Shown here: piece after piece, positions 16,740 to 31,770 of the stretch
How the letters are laid out: each line of letters starts with the position of its first letter
Numbering within the stretch: the stretch's first letter is position 1
Origin: Methanothermococcus thermolithotrophicus DSM 2095
Lineage (GTDB): Archaea; AGJL01; Methanococci; Methanococcales; Methanococcaceae
Direction of reading: 5' to 3'
DNA length: 64,000 nt
Assembly (NCBI RefSeq): GCF_946463545.1
Contig: NZ_OX296583.1
Coordinates: 744,001-808,000 of the forward strand
Program-made: the position numbers and the translations under genes
The notes under the pieces: model-generated
What the model was told of the DNA's origin: nothing
Seen by the model: the letters and a program-made list of their open reading frames with translations, nothing else
The model's database searches: none

Positions 16740-17852
16740 ATGAATAACATCAACATAAATTCAATTAAAATCAAACCTGCACTCTCAAAATCGATAATGT
16801 TATCTGACGAAGCCATGGCTTTAAAATACATTATTTTAGAGCCGATAGGATTCCCGATTAGGATAAATGGCGAGAATGTAAAGGTTAGAGTCGAAGACCC
16901 TAAATTATTCAATGTATATGCGAGAGACCAGTGGGTTGGAGAGATTGTTAAAGAAGGAGATTACCTATTTGATAATACAATTATCCCAGATTATGCTTTC
17001 AAAGTAGTTTCAACATATCCGAAAGAAGGCGGCATAATAACAAAAGAAACACTATTCAAGTTAGAAACTAAGGATGCATGCAGTGAAGGCGATTTCAAAA
17101 AAGCGAGATTCAGTGAAGTCATAGGTCAGGAAGAGGCAAAGAAGAAGTGTAAAATTATTATAAAATATCTACAGGACCCTGAGCTCTTTGGAGAATGGGC
17201 GCCAAAAAATGTGCTATTCCACGGAGCTCCAGGAACCGGAAAGACATTGTTAGCCAGAGCTCTAGCAACTGAAACTAATGTTCCACTATATCTTATAAAA
17301 GCCACTGAGCTCATAGGGGAACATGTTGGAGACGGTTCAAAGCAAATCCAAAACCTCTATATGAAGGCTTCAGAAAATAGCCCCTGTATCATATTTATTG
17401 ACGAGTTAGATGCTATTGCATTAAGCAGGCAATACCAGTCACTAAGAGGAGATGTTTCTGAAGTTGTAAACGCTTTATTAACTGAATTGGATGGAATAAA
17501 AGACAATAAAGGAGTAGTTACAATTGCAGCTACAAACAACCCAGACATGCTCGATAGTGCAATAAGAAACAGGTTTGAAGAAGAGATTGAATTCAAACTA
17601 CCGAATGATGCTGAGAGACTAAAAATAATGGAATTATATGCAAAAAAAATGCCAATACCAATTAAGGCTAACTTAAAGAAGTACGTTGAAAAAACTAAAA
17701 ACATGAGTGGAAGAGAGATTAAAGAGAAATTTTTAAAACCTGCTCTCCATAAAGCCATATTGGACGACAAAGAGTTCATTGGGGAAAAAGAGCTAGATGA
17801 AGTTTTAAAAAGTATTGGTAAGAAGAGTACTCCTTCAGACCTATATTGCTGA
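16740..17852 (+). CDS. AAA family ATPase (26S-protease-regulatory-subunit-like)
   Basis: A 370-residue single-ring AAA ATPase. An N-terminal about 120-residue substrate or adaptor domain (with VKVRVEDPKLFNVYARDQWVG) precedes the AAA core: FHGAPGTGKTLLA (Walker A), IIFIDELDAIA (Walker B), GVVTIAATNNPDMLDSAIRNRFEEEIEF (sensor 1 and arginine finger) and a C-terminal helical lid. It resembles the M. jannaschii protein annotated as a 26S protease regulatory subunit homologue (MJ1494, from memory), which differs from PAN. Likely a protein-remodelling ATPase; the substrate is unknown. GAGGTGTACTC precedes the ATG. Confidence 0.85.
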   Translation: MNNININSIKIKPALSKSIMLSDEAMALKYIILEPIGFPIRINGENVKVRVEDPKLFNVYARDQWVGEIVKEGDYLFDNTIIPDYAFKVVSTYPKEGGIITKETLFKLETKDACSEGDFKKARFSEVIGQEEAKKKCKIIIKYLQDPELFGEWAPKNVLFHGAPGTGKTLLARALATETNVPLYLIKATELIGEHVGDGSKQIQNLYMKASENSPCIIFIDELDAIALSRQYQSLRGDVSEVVNALLTELDGIKDNKGVVTIAATNNPDMLDSAIRNRFEEEIEFKLPNDAERLKIMELYAKKMPIPIKANLKKYVEKTKNMSGREIKEKFLKPALHKAILDDKEFIGEKELDEVLKSIGKKSTPSDLYC

Positions 17853-17887
17853 TTTAAAAAACATTTATTTTTATTTTTTGGATGAAT

Positions 17888-20800
17888 TTATTTAAAGAAA
17901 TCATCAATTTTAACTTGTTTTCTTTTATCATTTTTAAATAAACTGTCGATACCGTCTTTAATTAAGTCCAATCTCTGTTTTATATAATTGCTCGCATTGT
18001 ACCTTTCTGCCATAGTTTGAGAAACTTCCATATATTTTTCTACAGCTCCTTTTGAAACCGTTAGTATTAACTTACTTCCGCACTTCTTACAAACTCCTTT
18101 TAATGGTATTCTCCTGTACTTTGCCCCGCATTTACATCTGACACTCTGTCTTGAAAATGCCCTTAGATTACCGATTAGATCTGGGACAAAGTGGGATTGA
18201 ATAACCTTTTCTGCAACGTCTCTTTCATTTGTAGCCCTTATTTTTTTTGCTACATTCAACTGGGCACTGGTTTTTTCAAGCATGGATCCTAAAGTCTTAT
18301 ATGCACAAACTAATGGTCCCTCATCTATTCTCGAAGTTTCGTGAGTATAGCCGATACCTTCATATTGGGAAGGCTTACCCAATCTGTCCTCTATAGTTTG
18401 AATTAATTCCTTTACCTCTTTTGGAGAAACCATTTCAATGGTCTTTTCATAAAACTCAAGTGGGTACTCCCACACCGAATCCATGTTGTGAACTTCACCA
18501 TCGACTTCCTTTGGATCAAGTATTGTTGTTAATACCAGTGGAGCATCCATCTGTCCCCCTCTTTTATCTGGGAGGAATTTTTTAGAGAAGTTCAGAAATG
18601 CGTCTAACAGTAGAAAGAAGGCGTCCTCATCGCCGTCGCAATTTCTCCTCTTAGATGCGTGGAAATAAGGATGTGCATAACCTACATTGGCTTTACTATA
18701 ACCCACTATTCTTCCAACCATTCCTGCCGAGGTGTGAGGTGCCATACCTATAACTAAATGCCCTATCAAGTCTTCCTCATTGGTTACGTTGTAGAATCTC
18801 TCTCTTCCATAGTATTTTTCAAGTAGATCATCTATGAACTTAGCTACATTTACGAAGTATTTGGCACACTTCTCAGGGATTATCACATCCTGAGGTTTTA
18901 ACTCTAAAACTTGCTCCCCATCTTCAAGAGGAGCTCCATGAATATCCTTAGTATATCCTAACCCTATTAATTTATCAATACTTGCATTAATTTCATTAGG
19001 TCTAAAATGTGTAACTGGGACATCGGTGCAGTCAAATCTTGTTGTACCATCCTTAAACACATATATATTATTCATTGCCCTTAATATCGCCTTTTCTAAT
19101 GGTTCAACTACTTTTTCTTTTGAGGTCATACCTTTGATACATTTAACATCCCCAGGTTTGTTTATACCCAAGTTTTCTAAGGTTTTATACCAGTAGTCTT
19201 TCAAAGGTATGGTTATACGTGATGGCCCAGTTAAATTCACAGGAGCTCCACAGAATGGACATTTTCTATAAAGGCTTATTCTTTCACAGCGTGGACATTT
19301 ACCATAGGAAACTTCCACATCGTCAGTTTTTCCTTCTTCAACAGCTTTATTTATCAATCTAACTTGACTTCCAGCGTTGCCTATTGGAAATAAACCATTA
19401 ACTGGTGGTTTCATTTTTCTTTCTGCTGCCTTTTCAGGTCTTCCCATACGAGCTCCAACATAAACGTAGGTGTTTCTTTTTATCTCAAAAGGTGCCAACA
19501 AATTTATAAAATGCATGCTGTTCTTTGCTCTTGAATGGGCCTCGCCTATATCTTCAACTAAATCTATATTATTTTCAACGTCATAGCCAAGTGAGTAAAG
19601 AAGCGTATAGTATTCCTCGACTTCAACGGTCTTGGTTTCTCCATTAACTTTATGACAACAACCAATTAATTCTAAAATCCTTTTAGCATTTTTATGAGCT
19701 TCATTTTTAACATCGTAAGGAATTATCCAAGTATTACTCCTTTCATCGTAGTTTCCACTTAATACCCAATCCCTAAGTTGAAGTACATCATCCTTTGAAA
19801 CATCGTGCCAACGATACGTATATTTTGGATGCAAAGGTGTTTTTGTTTTTAAGGCATAATTTACGGCGTCTTTTGGGGTTGGGTTGTTTATAAACTCTTT
19901 TTCATAAGGTATGTTTTTTGAAATTAGAATTTTTTCATACCATTCTTCACACCAACTACTTGGAAGTAATGGGTGGTTGTTCTCCAAAAAATCTCCAAAG
20001 TTAACTAATATATCCCCTAAAAACAATATTTCCTCTACTAAATTTCTATACTCCAGGGCTTTCTCAATGGTATCTATTTTAATTACACTTCCATTTTTTA
20101 ATTTAACTATGGGGGGCTCTATACTATCTACTGGAACTACACAAGTTGCTTTTCCAGGTCTTTCAGTTTTTAACTGAGTTCCCACAGCCATGAAATCATC
20201 TACAAGATACATGAGCGCAGGGTGAAATCCATCCGTTGCAAATCCTGTGTTTCTACTTCTTCCATACCTTAATCTAAATCCTCCCTTTTTTGAAGGATGT
20301 GCGAAAACAGGCCTTCCCGCAATAACCTCCCCTATAAATTTGGTTATTGCCTCAATTTCAATATCATCGTAATCCGATGAACCATCATCTTCATATACAT
20401 ATTCCTCCTCATTTTCTTCCTCTTCTTTTTTTTCAAAATCAACTTCTTCTTTTTTATTTTTTAATTCCTTTAACCAGTCCCATCCTTCTATTCCTAACTT
20501 ATCAACATGTCTTAAGATTTTTGGAGCCTTTAAAAGTACCCCTTCTACTAATGCAAGTAGAGCTCCACCCCTTATTTGGTTGGTTTCTACCCTATCCAAA
20601 TCTCTGTGACCACTAACTTCAACGTCATCAGTGGCTTCTCCAGTAATTTCAACTGAGATATTTTTAACTGCAGCCCTTATTTCCTCAGCTTTTGGGGAAT
20701 ACTGGAAGCTCCCAACCTCTGATTGATAGAGATCGACTTCTTCAACATATCTTTCTATCTCATCCTCAGTGGGAATGTACCTATTCAAACCCATGTTTTT

Positions 20801-21298
20801 TCTAACATAGTCCCCTACCAAAACCGCCAAAGCCTGAGCTGTACCTCCTGCACTTCTAATAGGGCCTGCAAAATATATTGCCAAGTATTCACTACCATCT
20901 TTATTTTTCTTTATTTTAACATGGGCTATACCTTCAAGTGGAGCTGCTACAATTCCCTCAGTAATAACTGCTAGTGCTGTTCTTATGGCTTGTTCAGCTG
21001 CCATCTCCCTATCAAAATTTCCAAATCTTCCTTCAACAATTTCTTTGGCAATTTCTAATGCTGCAGGCTCCTTACCAAGTTCTGAAACTAACTCTCTAAT
21101 TCTCTCTGCTACGCCGTCAGGCCCCACAATACCCTCTACCCTATCAGCCATATCTTTTGCCAAAGGTATTTCCACACTTTCAGCTACATCAAAACCTTTG
21201 TTTCTACACTCCTCGGCAATTTTGTAAATTTTTTTGACATCTGTTAAAATGTGATTAAAATATTCTTCCATATCTTTTGAACACGCAACGTGAAACAT
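17888..21298 (-). CDS. polC: DNA polymerase D large subunit (DP2, catalytic)
   Basis: Catalytic subunit of the replicative polymerase PolD (1136 residues, normal for Methanococcales without an intein). Seen are [26 protein letters not shown] near the N-terminus, [17 protein letters not shown] (zinc module), the active-site region [32 protein letters not shown] with the clustered acidic residues, and the C-terminal zinc site [20 protein letters not shown]. The final residues [10 protein letters not shown] match a PCNA-interacting tail (QxxhxxFF type). GGTGAAATC precedes the ATG. Its partner DP1 lies at 2114-3922. Confidence 0.95.
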   Translation of the reverse strand: MFHVACSKDMEEYFNHILTDVKKIYKIAEECRNKGFDVAESVEIPLAKDMADRVEGIVGPDGVAERIRELVSELGKEPAALEIAKEIVEGRFGNFDREMAAEQAIRTALAVITEGIVAAPLEGIAHVKIKKNKDGSEYLAIYFAGPIRSAGGTAQALAVLVGDYVRKNMGLNRYIPTEDEIERYVEEVDLYQSEVGSFQYSPKAEEIRAAVKNISVEITGEATDDVEVSGHRDLDRVETNQIRGGALLALVEGVLLKAPKILRHVDKLGIEGWDWLKELKNKKEEVDFEKKEEEENEEEYVYEDDGSSDYDDIEIEAITKFIGEVIAGRPVFAHPSKKGGFRLRYGRSRNTGFATDGFHPALMYLVDDFMAVGTQLKTERPGKATCVVPVDSIEPPIVKLKNGSVIKIDTIEKALEYRNLVEEILFLGDILVNFGDFLENNHPLLPSSWCEEWYEKILISKNIPYEKEFINNPTPKDAVNYALKTKTPLHPKYTYRWHDVSKDDVLQLRDWVLSGNYDERSNTWIIPYDVKNEAHKNAKRILELIGCCHKVNGETKTVEVEEYYTLLYSLGYDVENNIDLVEDIGEAHSRAKNSMHFINLLAPFEIKRNTYVYVGARMGRPEKAAERKMKPPVNGLFPIGNAGSQVRLINKAVEEGKTDDVEVSYGKCPRCERISLYRKCPFCGAPVNLTGPSRITIPLKDYWYKTLENLGINKPGDVKCIKGMTSKEKVVEPLEKAILRAMNNIYVFKDGTTRFDCTDVPVTHFRPNEINASIDKLIGLGYTKDIHGAPLEDGEQVLELKPQDVIIPEKCAKYFVNVAKFIDDLLEKYYGRERFYNVTNEEDLIGHLVIGMAPHTSAGMVGRIVGYSKANVGYAHPYFHASKRRNCDGDEDAFFLLLDAFLNFSKKFLPDKRGGQMDAPLVLTTILDPKEVDGEVHNMDSVWEYPLEFYEKTIEMVSPKEVKELIQTIEDRLGKPSQYEGIGYTHETSRIDEGPLVCAYKTLGSMLEKTSAQLNVAKKIRATNERDVAEKVIQSHFVPDLIGNLRAFSRQSVRCKCGAKYRRIPLKGVCKKCGSKLILTVSKGAVEKYMEVSQTMAERYNASNYIKQRLDLIKDGIDSLFKNDKRKQVKIDDFFK

Positions 21299-21458
21299 GA
21301 TTTCACCTAAGATGATAATAATATGCCTATTATTACATTATTATTAAATTAAAATTTAAAACACCATTAAGTTTAATTATGTTATTTAATTGCCAAATAT
21401 ATAACTCTTCTAAAAAATAATAAATTTAAATTAATAAATATAATTTACTAAAAATAAA
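21299..21458. other. AT-rich gap between RNase P RNA and polC
   Basis: Nearly pure A/T. It should hold the polC promoter and the terminator of the RNase P RNA (minus-strand CTTTTATTTTTAG at about 21450-21462). No other feature is supportable. Confidence 0.35.
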
Positions 21459-21703
21459 AGGCATGAGGGCTATAGCCCGCCTTCTGTAATTTCGGCGACA
21501 TTCAGCTAAGCGCTAATGCTTGCACCCGTGCAGAATGGGGCCGTTTCACCGATTCCTTAAAACTCCTCAATTTTCGGATATCATCGTCATCTGTTTTAAG
21601 GCCGTGTCGTTTCTATGCCCCATTCAATCCCTCTCGGGATTGTTGCACATAATGGGTGGGCGGAGCTTCCTCCCAATTGGATAGTCACCAGCCCTCTTGC
21701 CTG
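21459..21703 (-). ncRNA. rnpB: RNase P RNA (archaeal)
   Basis: The minus strand holds a GC-rich transcript of about 245 nt. Its ends pair as P1: GGCAAGAGGGCT (5' end, about 21702-21691) with AGCCCTCATGCC (3' end, 21471-21460), one mismatch. Near the 5' end is GAGGAAGCTCCGCCC, the universal CR-I/P4 sequence, and near the 3' end is ACAGAAGGCGGGCTA, the matching CR-V sequence. The size fits the short type M RNA of Methanococcales. It processes pre-tRNA 5' ends. It lies directly downstream of the 5S gene; a TATA-like ATATAAC at about 21729 suggests it may have its own promoter. Confidence 0.9.
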
Positions 21704-21770
21704 TTGGATTGTATAAATTAAAATTCCATATAACACTCGAAAATTCGAAAGTAGATTGTAAAAATAAAAG
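21704..21770 (-). promoter_or_regulatory. 5S terminator / RNase P RNA promoter region
   Basis: On the minus strand the 5S 3' end is followed at once by CTTTTATTTTT (21760-21770), a T-tract terminator. The next about 40 bases hold GTTATATGG (about 21727-21735), 24-28 bases before the inferred RNase P RNA 5' end, the right distance for an archaeal TATA box. Also present is a CGAAAATTCG palindrome (21739-21748). Confidence 0.45.
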
Positions 21771-21888
21771 TGGCTAACGGCGTCACCCTGTTCCCACCAG
21801 ATGGCAGTACTTAGGGTATCGCTGGAGGGCTTAATTTCCGAGATCGGGACGGGATCGGATGTGGCCCCTCCGCTATGACCGTTATGCC
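21771..21888 (-). rRNA. rrf: 5S ribosomal RNA
   Basis: About 118 nt on the minus strand. The ends pair (TGGCATAACGG with CGCCGTTAGCCA), and the interior contains the conserved CACATCCGATCCCGTCCCGATCTCGG and the loop CTGGTGGGAACAGGGTGACGCC expected of archaeal 5S rRNA, which I checked in pieces. It lies directly after the 23S gene, as in other Methanococcales. Ends are estimated from the pairing to within a few bases. Confidence 0.93.
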
Positions 21889-21900
21889 AGAGAATAAAAA

Positions 21901-21921
21901 GTGCATAAGCCCCTTGTGTCT
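21901..21921 (-). other. 23S rRNA processing stem, 3' arm
   Basis: GTGCATAAGCCCC here pairs with GGGGCTTATGCAC at 24940-24952 across the 23S gene. Together with the flanking ACACAAG/CTTGTGT bases it forms the long pre-rRNA helix that archaeal splicing endonuclease cuts at a bulge-helix-bulge. Confidence 0.75.
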
Positions 21922-21927
21922 TTAAGT

Positions 21928-24926
<2,999 letters not shown>

Positions 24927-24932
24927 ATCACC

Positions 24933-24952
24933 AGACACAGGGGCTTATGCAC
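24933..24952 (-). other. 23S rRNA processing stem, 5' arm
   Basis: AGACACAGGGGCTTATGCAC on the plus strand is complementary to 21901-21921 (one extra base on the other side). It forms the helix that circles the 23S precursor. Confidence 0.75.
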
Positions 24953-25013
24953 GACCTTCACTCTAAAATCCAGTCCTTCATCCATAACCTTGCGATTATG
25001 GATTGCACCTACA

Positions 25014-25086
<73 letters not shown>

Positions 25087-25097
25087 ATTATTCCTTT

Positions 25098-25130
25098 AAG
25101 CCCACAATCATTTGGTGCCTAGTAACGACC
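25098..25130 (-). other. 16S rRNA processing stem, 3' arm
   Basis: TAAGCCCACAATC and GCCTAGTAACGACC here are complementary to GATTGTGGGCTTA and GGTCGTTACTAGG at 26661-26695, forming the long 16S precursor helix with an internal bulge. Confidence 0.75.
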
Positions 25131-25138
25131 TTTTTTTC

Positions 25139-26608
<1,470 letters not shown>

Positions 26609-26660
26609 TTAGTTGCCTTAAAGGCAACTACTCTCGTGGAGTACGTAAGGAATTGACATT

Positions 26661-26695
26661 GGTCGTTACTAGGTTTCACCTAGATTGTGGGCTTA
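26661..26695 (-). other. 16S rRNA processing stem, 5' arm
   Basis: Partner of 25098-25130: GGTCGTTACTAGG followed by GATTGTGGGCTTA. It lies about 55 bases before the mature 16S 5' end. Confidence 0.75.
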
Positions 26696-26760
26696 CATCC
26701 AACCTGAGCTCTTTAGTCAGGTTATCACATTTGCATAATATGACCGTGATCTGGAGTTTG

Positions 26761-26810
26761 TATTGTTTTTAGGTATGAAACAATATGTTTTAAAAAAATA
26801 TATAATTTTA
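26761..26810 (-). promoter_or_regulatory. rRNA operon promoter
   Basis: Minus strand: AATTATATAT at 26807-26798 is a TATA box placed just beyond the stop codon of the upstream channel gene. Transcription should begin near 26773. An inverted repeat, ATTGTTT ... AAACAAT (26762-26784), sits at the predicted start site. No other sequence in the 200 bases upstream of 16S looks as good. Confidence 0.5.
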
Positions 26811-26811
26811 A

Positions 26812-27831
26812 TCATTTATCATTCAATACCAACTTCTCTAAATTATCCAGTTGTTCCCCTGTTCCAAAAGCATAAATTTCATCATTTGAATTTAAGACCA
26901 CATCTGGACGAGGATTTATCACTAAATTATCACCTTTTTTAATACCTATTATTGTAGCTCCGCTTTTTTGTCTTATCTGAGTATCAGAGAGACTTTTACC
27001 AGCTATATTGGAATCTTTAGGAATGGCTATCTTTCTAATTTCCATATCTTCATTATATTCATATTTCGCAATTGACATGAATGTTGAAACAAAATCCAAA
27101 ATATCGGGTTTCAATGCCAGTTCTGCAAGCCTAAGCCCTCCAATAATATATGGCGAAACTACCTTATCAGCCCCAGCCATTAGTAGTTTATCCATCGCTA
27201 CAATTTCATCAGCTTTTGCAATAACGTAAAGCTTAGGGTTTAATCTTTTGGCAGACAGTACTATGTAAACATTATCTGAATCGGTAGGTAACGTAGATAT
27301 AAGACATTTTGCCTTACTTATCCCTGCATCAATTAAAACTTCATCCAATGTTGCATCTCCTTTAATAAAATTAAACGTCTGATCTTTTTCTAACTCATTT
27401 TCTAAAATTTCAGGGTTGTTATCGATAACCACAAAATCCACGCCCTCTTTTCTAAGTTTATTTACTACGACCCTTCCAACTCTACCATATCCACATATTA
27501 TGTAATGATCATTTAATTTTTCAATCCTATTTTTCATCTTCATCATCCATCTCGTTTTTTTAAAATGCCCTTCTATGAAAAATTCAGCAAGACTACCTAA
27601 GGTATAAAGTCCAGCACTAACACCGAATACTATAAAAACAGAAGATAGAATTTTTCCAATTTCAGTTTTTGGAGTATAATCGCCGTAACCAACGGTAGAT
27701 ATTGTGACTATTGAAAAATATATTGAATTCAATAAATCTAATCCTTCAACATTCATAATTATTAAAGAAAACATAATAATTATAATAAATATTGTAAGAA
27801 CGCCTAATTTTATTCTCTCAATGGCTTCCAT
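26812..27831 (-). CDS. TrkA-domain (RCK) potassium channel
   Basis: Two-membrane-helix K+ channel with a cytosolic RCK domain, in the MthK manner. Residues about 8-27 are the first helix, the selectivity filter TVGYGD is at 46-51, and the second helix is about 60-85. The Rossmann part follows with YIICGYGRVGRVVVNKL and FVVIDNNPE, then a TrkA_C part (IRKIAIPKDSNIAGKSL). I use ATG 27831 (339 residues; AAGGGGTACT upstream) rather than the open frame to 27846. It controls K+ flux in response to a ligand such as Ca2+ or a nucleotide, which the sequence does not identify. Confidence 0.9.
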   Translation of the reverse strand: MEAIERIKLGVLTIFIIIIMFSLIIMNVEGLDLLNSIYFSIVTISTVGYGDYTPKTEIGKILSSVFIVFGVSAGLYTLGSLAEFFIEGHFKKTRWMMKMKNRIEKLNDHYIICGYGRVGRVVVNKLRKEGVDFVVIDNNPEILENELEKDQTFNFIKGDATLDEVLIDAGISKAKCLISTLPTDSDNVYIVLSAKRLNPKLYVIAKADEIVAMDKLLMAGADKVVSPYIIGGLRLAELALKPDILDFVSTFMSIAKYEYNEDMEIRKIAIPKDSNIAGKSLSDTQIRQKSGATIIGIKKGDNLVINPRPDVVLNSNDEIYAFGTGEQLDNLEKLVLNDK

Positions 27832-27917
27832 AGTACCCCTTAACAAATATCAGATTAAAATATATTATATAATAAACATATTCATTTTTATTACTATACT
27901 ATATCAAGGGGATATAA

Positions 27918-29405
27918 ATGGAAATTGGCATATTGGATATAAAAGGCTCATTGCCTTGTTTTGAGAATTTTGGAAACTTACCTACAAAGATAATCGATGA
28001 AAACAGTATTAAGGAAATTAAAGACTTAAATATGCTTATAATACCTGGAGGAAGTTTAATTGAAAGTAAATCATTAAATGATGATTTAAAAAGATATATA
28101 ACTGAATTTGACGGTTATATAATTGGAATATGTAGCGGATTTCAGGTGTTGTCTGAAAAAATAGATATAGGTAGAAAAAGCCCAATTCCCATAGTTAAAG
28201 AGGGTTTAAGCCTATTAAATGTAGAATTTTCTCCATTAATATGTACAGATAGGGTTGAATCAAGATTAGAAAATGACTCCATCTTTGGAAACGCCGGAGA
28301 ATTAGGGCATGGATTTCACTGCCATACATACGGAGATATAAAAATAAAGGATGAAAAAACTAAAATACTAACAACTTCAAAAATAAAAAAACTAAATTAT
28401 AAGATGGTTGGCGAAAAAGAAATAATATCCGGTGTATTCTGTAAAAATGTATATGGAACCATGGTTCACGGACTTTTAGACAATATTAACATTAAGGAAA
28501 ATATATTAAAGAGTTTAAAGGTTGATGAAAACGAAAGAGAAGAAATCTATAAAAAAAATAAAGAAATTGTTGAGAAACTAAAATCTAAACGTTTGTTCAA
28601 AGATGGAGCTCCAGATGAACATGATAAATGTAGTAAATATAATAGTTCTGAGAGTGGAAAAAACGCGAAAAAAGGCATGGTACTTCTTGCCACAGGTTCT
28701 GAGAGTGGGAAAACGTTTCTTACCACAGGTTTGGTCTCAAAACTACCTGGAAAAACTTTTGTAGCTAAAATAGGGCCTGATGTAAGGGATATTGTGCCTG
28801 CACTCTATATATTGAGAGAACCTATGACTGAGTACAGCAGCATAAAAATCGCAGATAGGGGCTGGTGTAATGTTGATGACTTCTTAAAATTTGTTAAAAA
28901 TTCGGATTATAACTACTACATAGTTGAAGGAGTAATGGGAGCATTTACTGGAGCTCTGAATAAGAGAAACTACAGTGGAGCCGAAATATCGAAACTTCTA
29001 AATTTTCCAGTATATATTGTATCATCATGTAGCAAAAGTGGGATAGAAGGGGCATTTGTAGAAAGTTTAGGTTATTATTCACTATTAAAAGAAATGGGAG
29101 TTAATGTTGAAGGTATTATACTAAATAGAGTATATAACTTTGATATTTTTGAGAAGGTTAAGAGAATAGGGGATGAGCTCGGTGTTAAGGTTATAGGTAT
29201 CCGAAAAGCAGAAAATAGCAAATCTGAAAAAAGAGGTTTAATCCCTGAAGTTGAAATTGACTATGAGGAATTTTGTAGATTGACAAATAAATTAAACATA
29301 CAACTCGAAATACCGAAACTTGAATTCAATGATGTAAAAAAAGAATATAAAAGTTTTGAAGATCATTTGAAAAACTGGAGCAAAAAAATAAAGGATATTA
29401 ATTAA
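27918..29405 (+). CDS. CobQ/CobB-like protein with permuted domain order
   Basis: A 495-residue protein. Residues 1-195 form a class I-type glutamine amidotransferase domain of the CobB/CobQ kind: [13 protein letters not shown] places the nucleophile-elbow Cys near 78, and GTMVHGLL contributes the His. A charged linker follows (about 196-255). Residues about 256-495 are a CbiA/CobQ-type P-loop domain with [18 protein letters not shown] (Walker A, about 257-275), [14 protein letters not shown], and GVMGAFTG. In cobyrinate and cobyric acid synthases the order is the reverse. An amidase acting on a corrinoid or tetrapyrrole-like substrate (vitamin B12 or F430) is plausible; the exact reaction is unknown. 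Confidence 0.75.
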   Translation: MEIGILDIKGSLPCFENFGNLPTKIIDENSIKEIKDLNMLIIPGGSLIESKSLNDDLKRYITEFDGYIIGICSGFQVLSEKIDIGRKSPIPIVKEGLSLLNVEFSPLICTDRVESRLENDSIFGNAGELGHGFHCHTYGDIKIKDEKTKILTTSKIKKLNYKMVGEKEIISGVFCKNVYGTMVHGLLDNINIKENILKSLKVDENEREEIYKKNKEIVEKLKSKRLFKDGAPDEHDKCSKYNSSESGKNAKKGMVLLATGSESGKTFLTTGLVSKLPGKTFVAKIGPDVRDIVPALYILREPMTEYSSIKIADRGWCNVDDFLKFVKNSDYNYYIVEGVMGAFTGALNKRNYSGAEISKLLNFPVYIVSSCSKSGIEGAFVESLGYYSLLKEMGVNVEGIILNRVYNFDIFEKVKRIGDELGVKVIGIRKAENSKSEKRGLIPEVEIDYEEFCRLTNKLNIQLEIPKLEFNDVKKEYKSFEDHLKNWSKKIKDIN

Positions 29406-29651
29406 TAAGGACTCTCATTATACAACGTACTCATAGTTTCAACAAAATAACAGCCCACTACAAAATTAGCTAAGGAATAACTCTAGAATCCACCAACAAC
29501 AACTTTTTTAATTAATTTTTATTTTCATTAAAATTTAAACATTTAACAACATTCCCGCTCCTGCCCATATCACATATAAAATACATCATATAGATAATGT
29601 AACAGACATAATTATAATACCAACAACATATAATAATAGTTCGTGATACCA
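29406..29651. promoter_or_regulatory. intergenic region upstream of mcm
   Basis: About 245 bp of AT-rich DNA. A T-rich stretch around 29500-29520 could end the upstream transcript, and TATA-like CACATATAAAATAC (about 29572-29585) is a fair promoter for mcm. No repeat or RNA is recognisable. Confidence 0.35.
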
Positions 29652-31670
29652 ATGAACGAAGGTAAAATTGAGGAACTAAAACACTTAATAACCAACTATT
29701 TAAGAAATTTTCATAGTGACGACATTATTTCAGAAAATGAGAAGGTAGTTGTAGATTTAAAGAATATTTACGACTATGGGATTATAGAATTTGTAGAATT
29801 AATACATGAAAGACCAAAATTAGGATTGGAAATATTAAAAGAATGTTACGACAATGCATACTATACCCTAAAAAACGAAACACCAAACTGTGAAATTTCC
29901 ATAAAAAACTTGCCTACAATATTCAACAAATCAGGGAAAAACAAGACAATTACTATAGAAAATATAAAAAGCAATACTTTAGGAAAACTAGTTGAATTTG
30001 AAGGCGTAGTGGTTACAGCAACAAAAATAAAATCTGCATTAAAAAAAGGAGTCTATATATGCGGTTCTTGTGGGGAAAAAACAGTTATTGAAGTTGAAAA
30101 TCCATTTGAGGCTTCATTTGATCCATCCTGTAAAAAATGTGGCGGTGGAAATTTAGTACTAATTGAAGAGGAATCGGAGTTCATAGACTTTCAAGAAATA
30201 AAAGTCCAACAGCCATTAGATTTGATGGACGATCCCGAAGAACCTCCAAAGTACATAACTGTTTTTCTAACAAACTCTCCAGGAATATTCTGTGGACGTG
30301 TAAAAATAATGGGGATACCTATTAAAAACCAGAAAAATAGAAAAGTACCAATTTATGACATATATATCAAAGGACTGTATTGTGAAGTCATAGAAAACAA
30401 AATAGAAACCAGATTAAGTGAAGAAGACATTGAAAACATAGAAAAAGTAGCTAAAAATCCAAAAATTATAGATATACTGTCAGATCGACTCATTCCTGAA
30501 ATAAAAGGATATAATATGGTTAAAAAGGCTATATTCTTACAACAAATAAAAGGTGTTGAAAAAGGGAATAAAAGAGCAGACAGTCACATACTTCTAATTA
30601 CCGACCCGGGAATTGGAAAGACTGTCATGTTAAGAAGGATTGCAGAATTACCCGGAAATCTCTATGGTTCTGTGACGACAGCTTCAGGCGTTGGATTAAC
30701 TGCAGCAGTTATAAGAGAAAAAACAGAAATTGGAGATGACACCTGGGTCATAAAGCCAGGTTTACTTGTAAAGGCAAATAAAGGTACTGCATGTATTGAC
30801 GAGCTCACTGTGAATAGAGACCTTCAAAGTTTTGTATTGGAGGCAATGGAAAGTCAAACAATACACATAAGTAAAGGAGGAATAAACGCCAAATTACCAT
30901 CCAAATGTGCAATACTTGCGGCATGCAACCCACGATGGGGAAGATTTGACCCCAATGTATCCGTTGCAGAGCAAATAAATATCCCTGCGCCTATGTTGAG
31001 TAGATTTGACTTAATATTTCCAATTAGGGATGAAGCTGATAGATCAAAAGATAAAGATATTGCAGAGCACATAATAAACGTCCATAGAGCTCTATTAAAC
31101 AATGAAATTGATCAGATAGGTTTAGAATACATTGAACTAGACGGCGTTAAAATTGATAAAGATTTTATAATAAAATATATATCCTACGCAAGACAGAAAG
31201 AACCTATAATATCAAAAGATGCTGAAAAGGTTTTAATAGACTACTACTTGAGTATGAGGAAAGGTGCTGTTCAAATAACTGCAAGACAGTTAGAAGCAGC
31301 AATAAGGCTCGCCGAAGCTCATGCAAAGGCCAAATTAAAGGACGTTGTTGATGAAGAAGATGCCAGAGAAGCTATAACTATAATCACAGAATCATTAAAA
31401 GAAATTGCCTATGACCCTGAAACTGGGCAATTTGACATTGATAAAATAGCAGGTATCTCCAAAAAAGACAGAAATAAAATGACTCATATTTATGATATTA
31501 TTAAAAAACTTGCAGAAAAGAATGAAGATGGTCTAGTAATATATGAAGATATTGTTGAAGAGGCCAAATCAGAAAACATAGATGAAGAAGAAGTGGAAAA
31601 TATACTTAAAAAAATGGTCAAATATGGAGATATTGACGAGCCTAAAACTGGAAAATATAGGCTCATTTAA
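29652..31670 (+). CDS. mcm: MCM replicative DNA helicase
   Basis: Minichromosome maintenance helicase that unwinds the replication fork as a hexamer. Order seen: N-terminal helical domain, an OB/zinc domain with CGSCGEKT and CKKCGGG (about residues 140-175), the AAA+ core with TDPGIGKTVMLRR (Walker A; the usual sequence is GDPGxxKS), TACIDELT (Walker B), ILAACNPRWGRFDP (sensor 1) and SRFDLIFPIRDE (arginine finger), and a C-terminal winged helix. I start at ATG 29652 because GTGAT lies just before it; the GTG at 29643 belongs to that site. 672 residues, family length. It lies next to the origin candidate. Confidence 0.94.
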   Translation: MNEGKIEELKHLITNYLRNFHSDDIISENEKVVVDLKNIYDYGIIEFVELIHERPKLGLEILKECYDNAYYTLKNETPNCEISIKNLPTIFNKSGKNKTITIENIKSNTLGKLVEFEGVVVTATKIKSALKKGVYICGSCGEKTVIEVENPFEASFDPSCKKCGGGNLVLIEEESEFIDFQEIKVQQPLDLMDDPEEPPKYITVFLTNSPGIFCGRVKIMGIPIKNQKNRKVPIYDIYIKGLYCEVIENKIETRLSEEDIENIEKVAKNPKIIDILSDRLIPEIKGYNMVKKAIFLQQIKGVEKGNKRADSHILLITDPGIGKTVMLRRIAELPGNLYGSVTTASGVGLTAAVIREKTEIGDDTWVIKPGLLVKANKGTACIDELTVNRDLQSFVLEAMESQTIHISKGGINAKLPSKCAILAACNPRWGRFDPNVSVAEQINIPAPMLSRFDLIFPIRDEADRSKDKDIAEHIINVHRALLNNEIDQIGLEYIELDGVKIDKDFIIKYISYARQKEPIISKDAEKVLIDYYLSMRKGAVQITARQLEAAIRLAEAHAKAKLKDVVDEEDAREAITIITESLKEIAYDPETGQFDIDKIAGISKKDRNKMTHIYDIIKKLAEKNEDGLVIYEDIVEEAKSENIDEEEVENILKKMVKYGDIDEPKTGKYRLI

Positions 31671-31740
31671 ATCATTTAAACTCTTTAGAACAAGCCGTTT
31701 AAAAAACATGCAAATATACGCCAATATATACTAACTTTGA

Positions 31741-31758
31741 CCAACCTTTAAGGTTGGG
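31741..31758. repeat. short hairpin before the AAA-like gene
   Basis: CCAACCTTTAAGGTTGG, a near-perfect inverted repeat whose right arm runs into GGTGTGAT, the ribosome-binding site of the gene at 31771. It could end mcm transcription or hide the binding site when folded. Confidence 0.5.
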
Positions 31759-31770
31759 GTGTGATACTCT

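Noticed and set aside
17888-21298. Intein in PolD large subunit
   Set aside because: The active-site region is uninterrupted and the length is that of a normal DP2.
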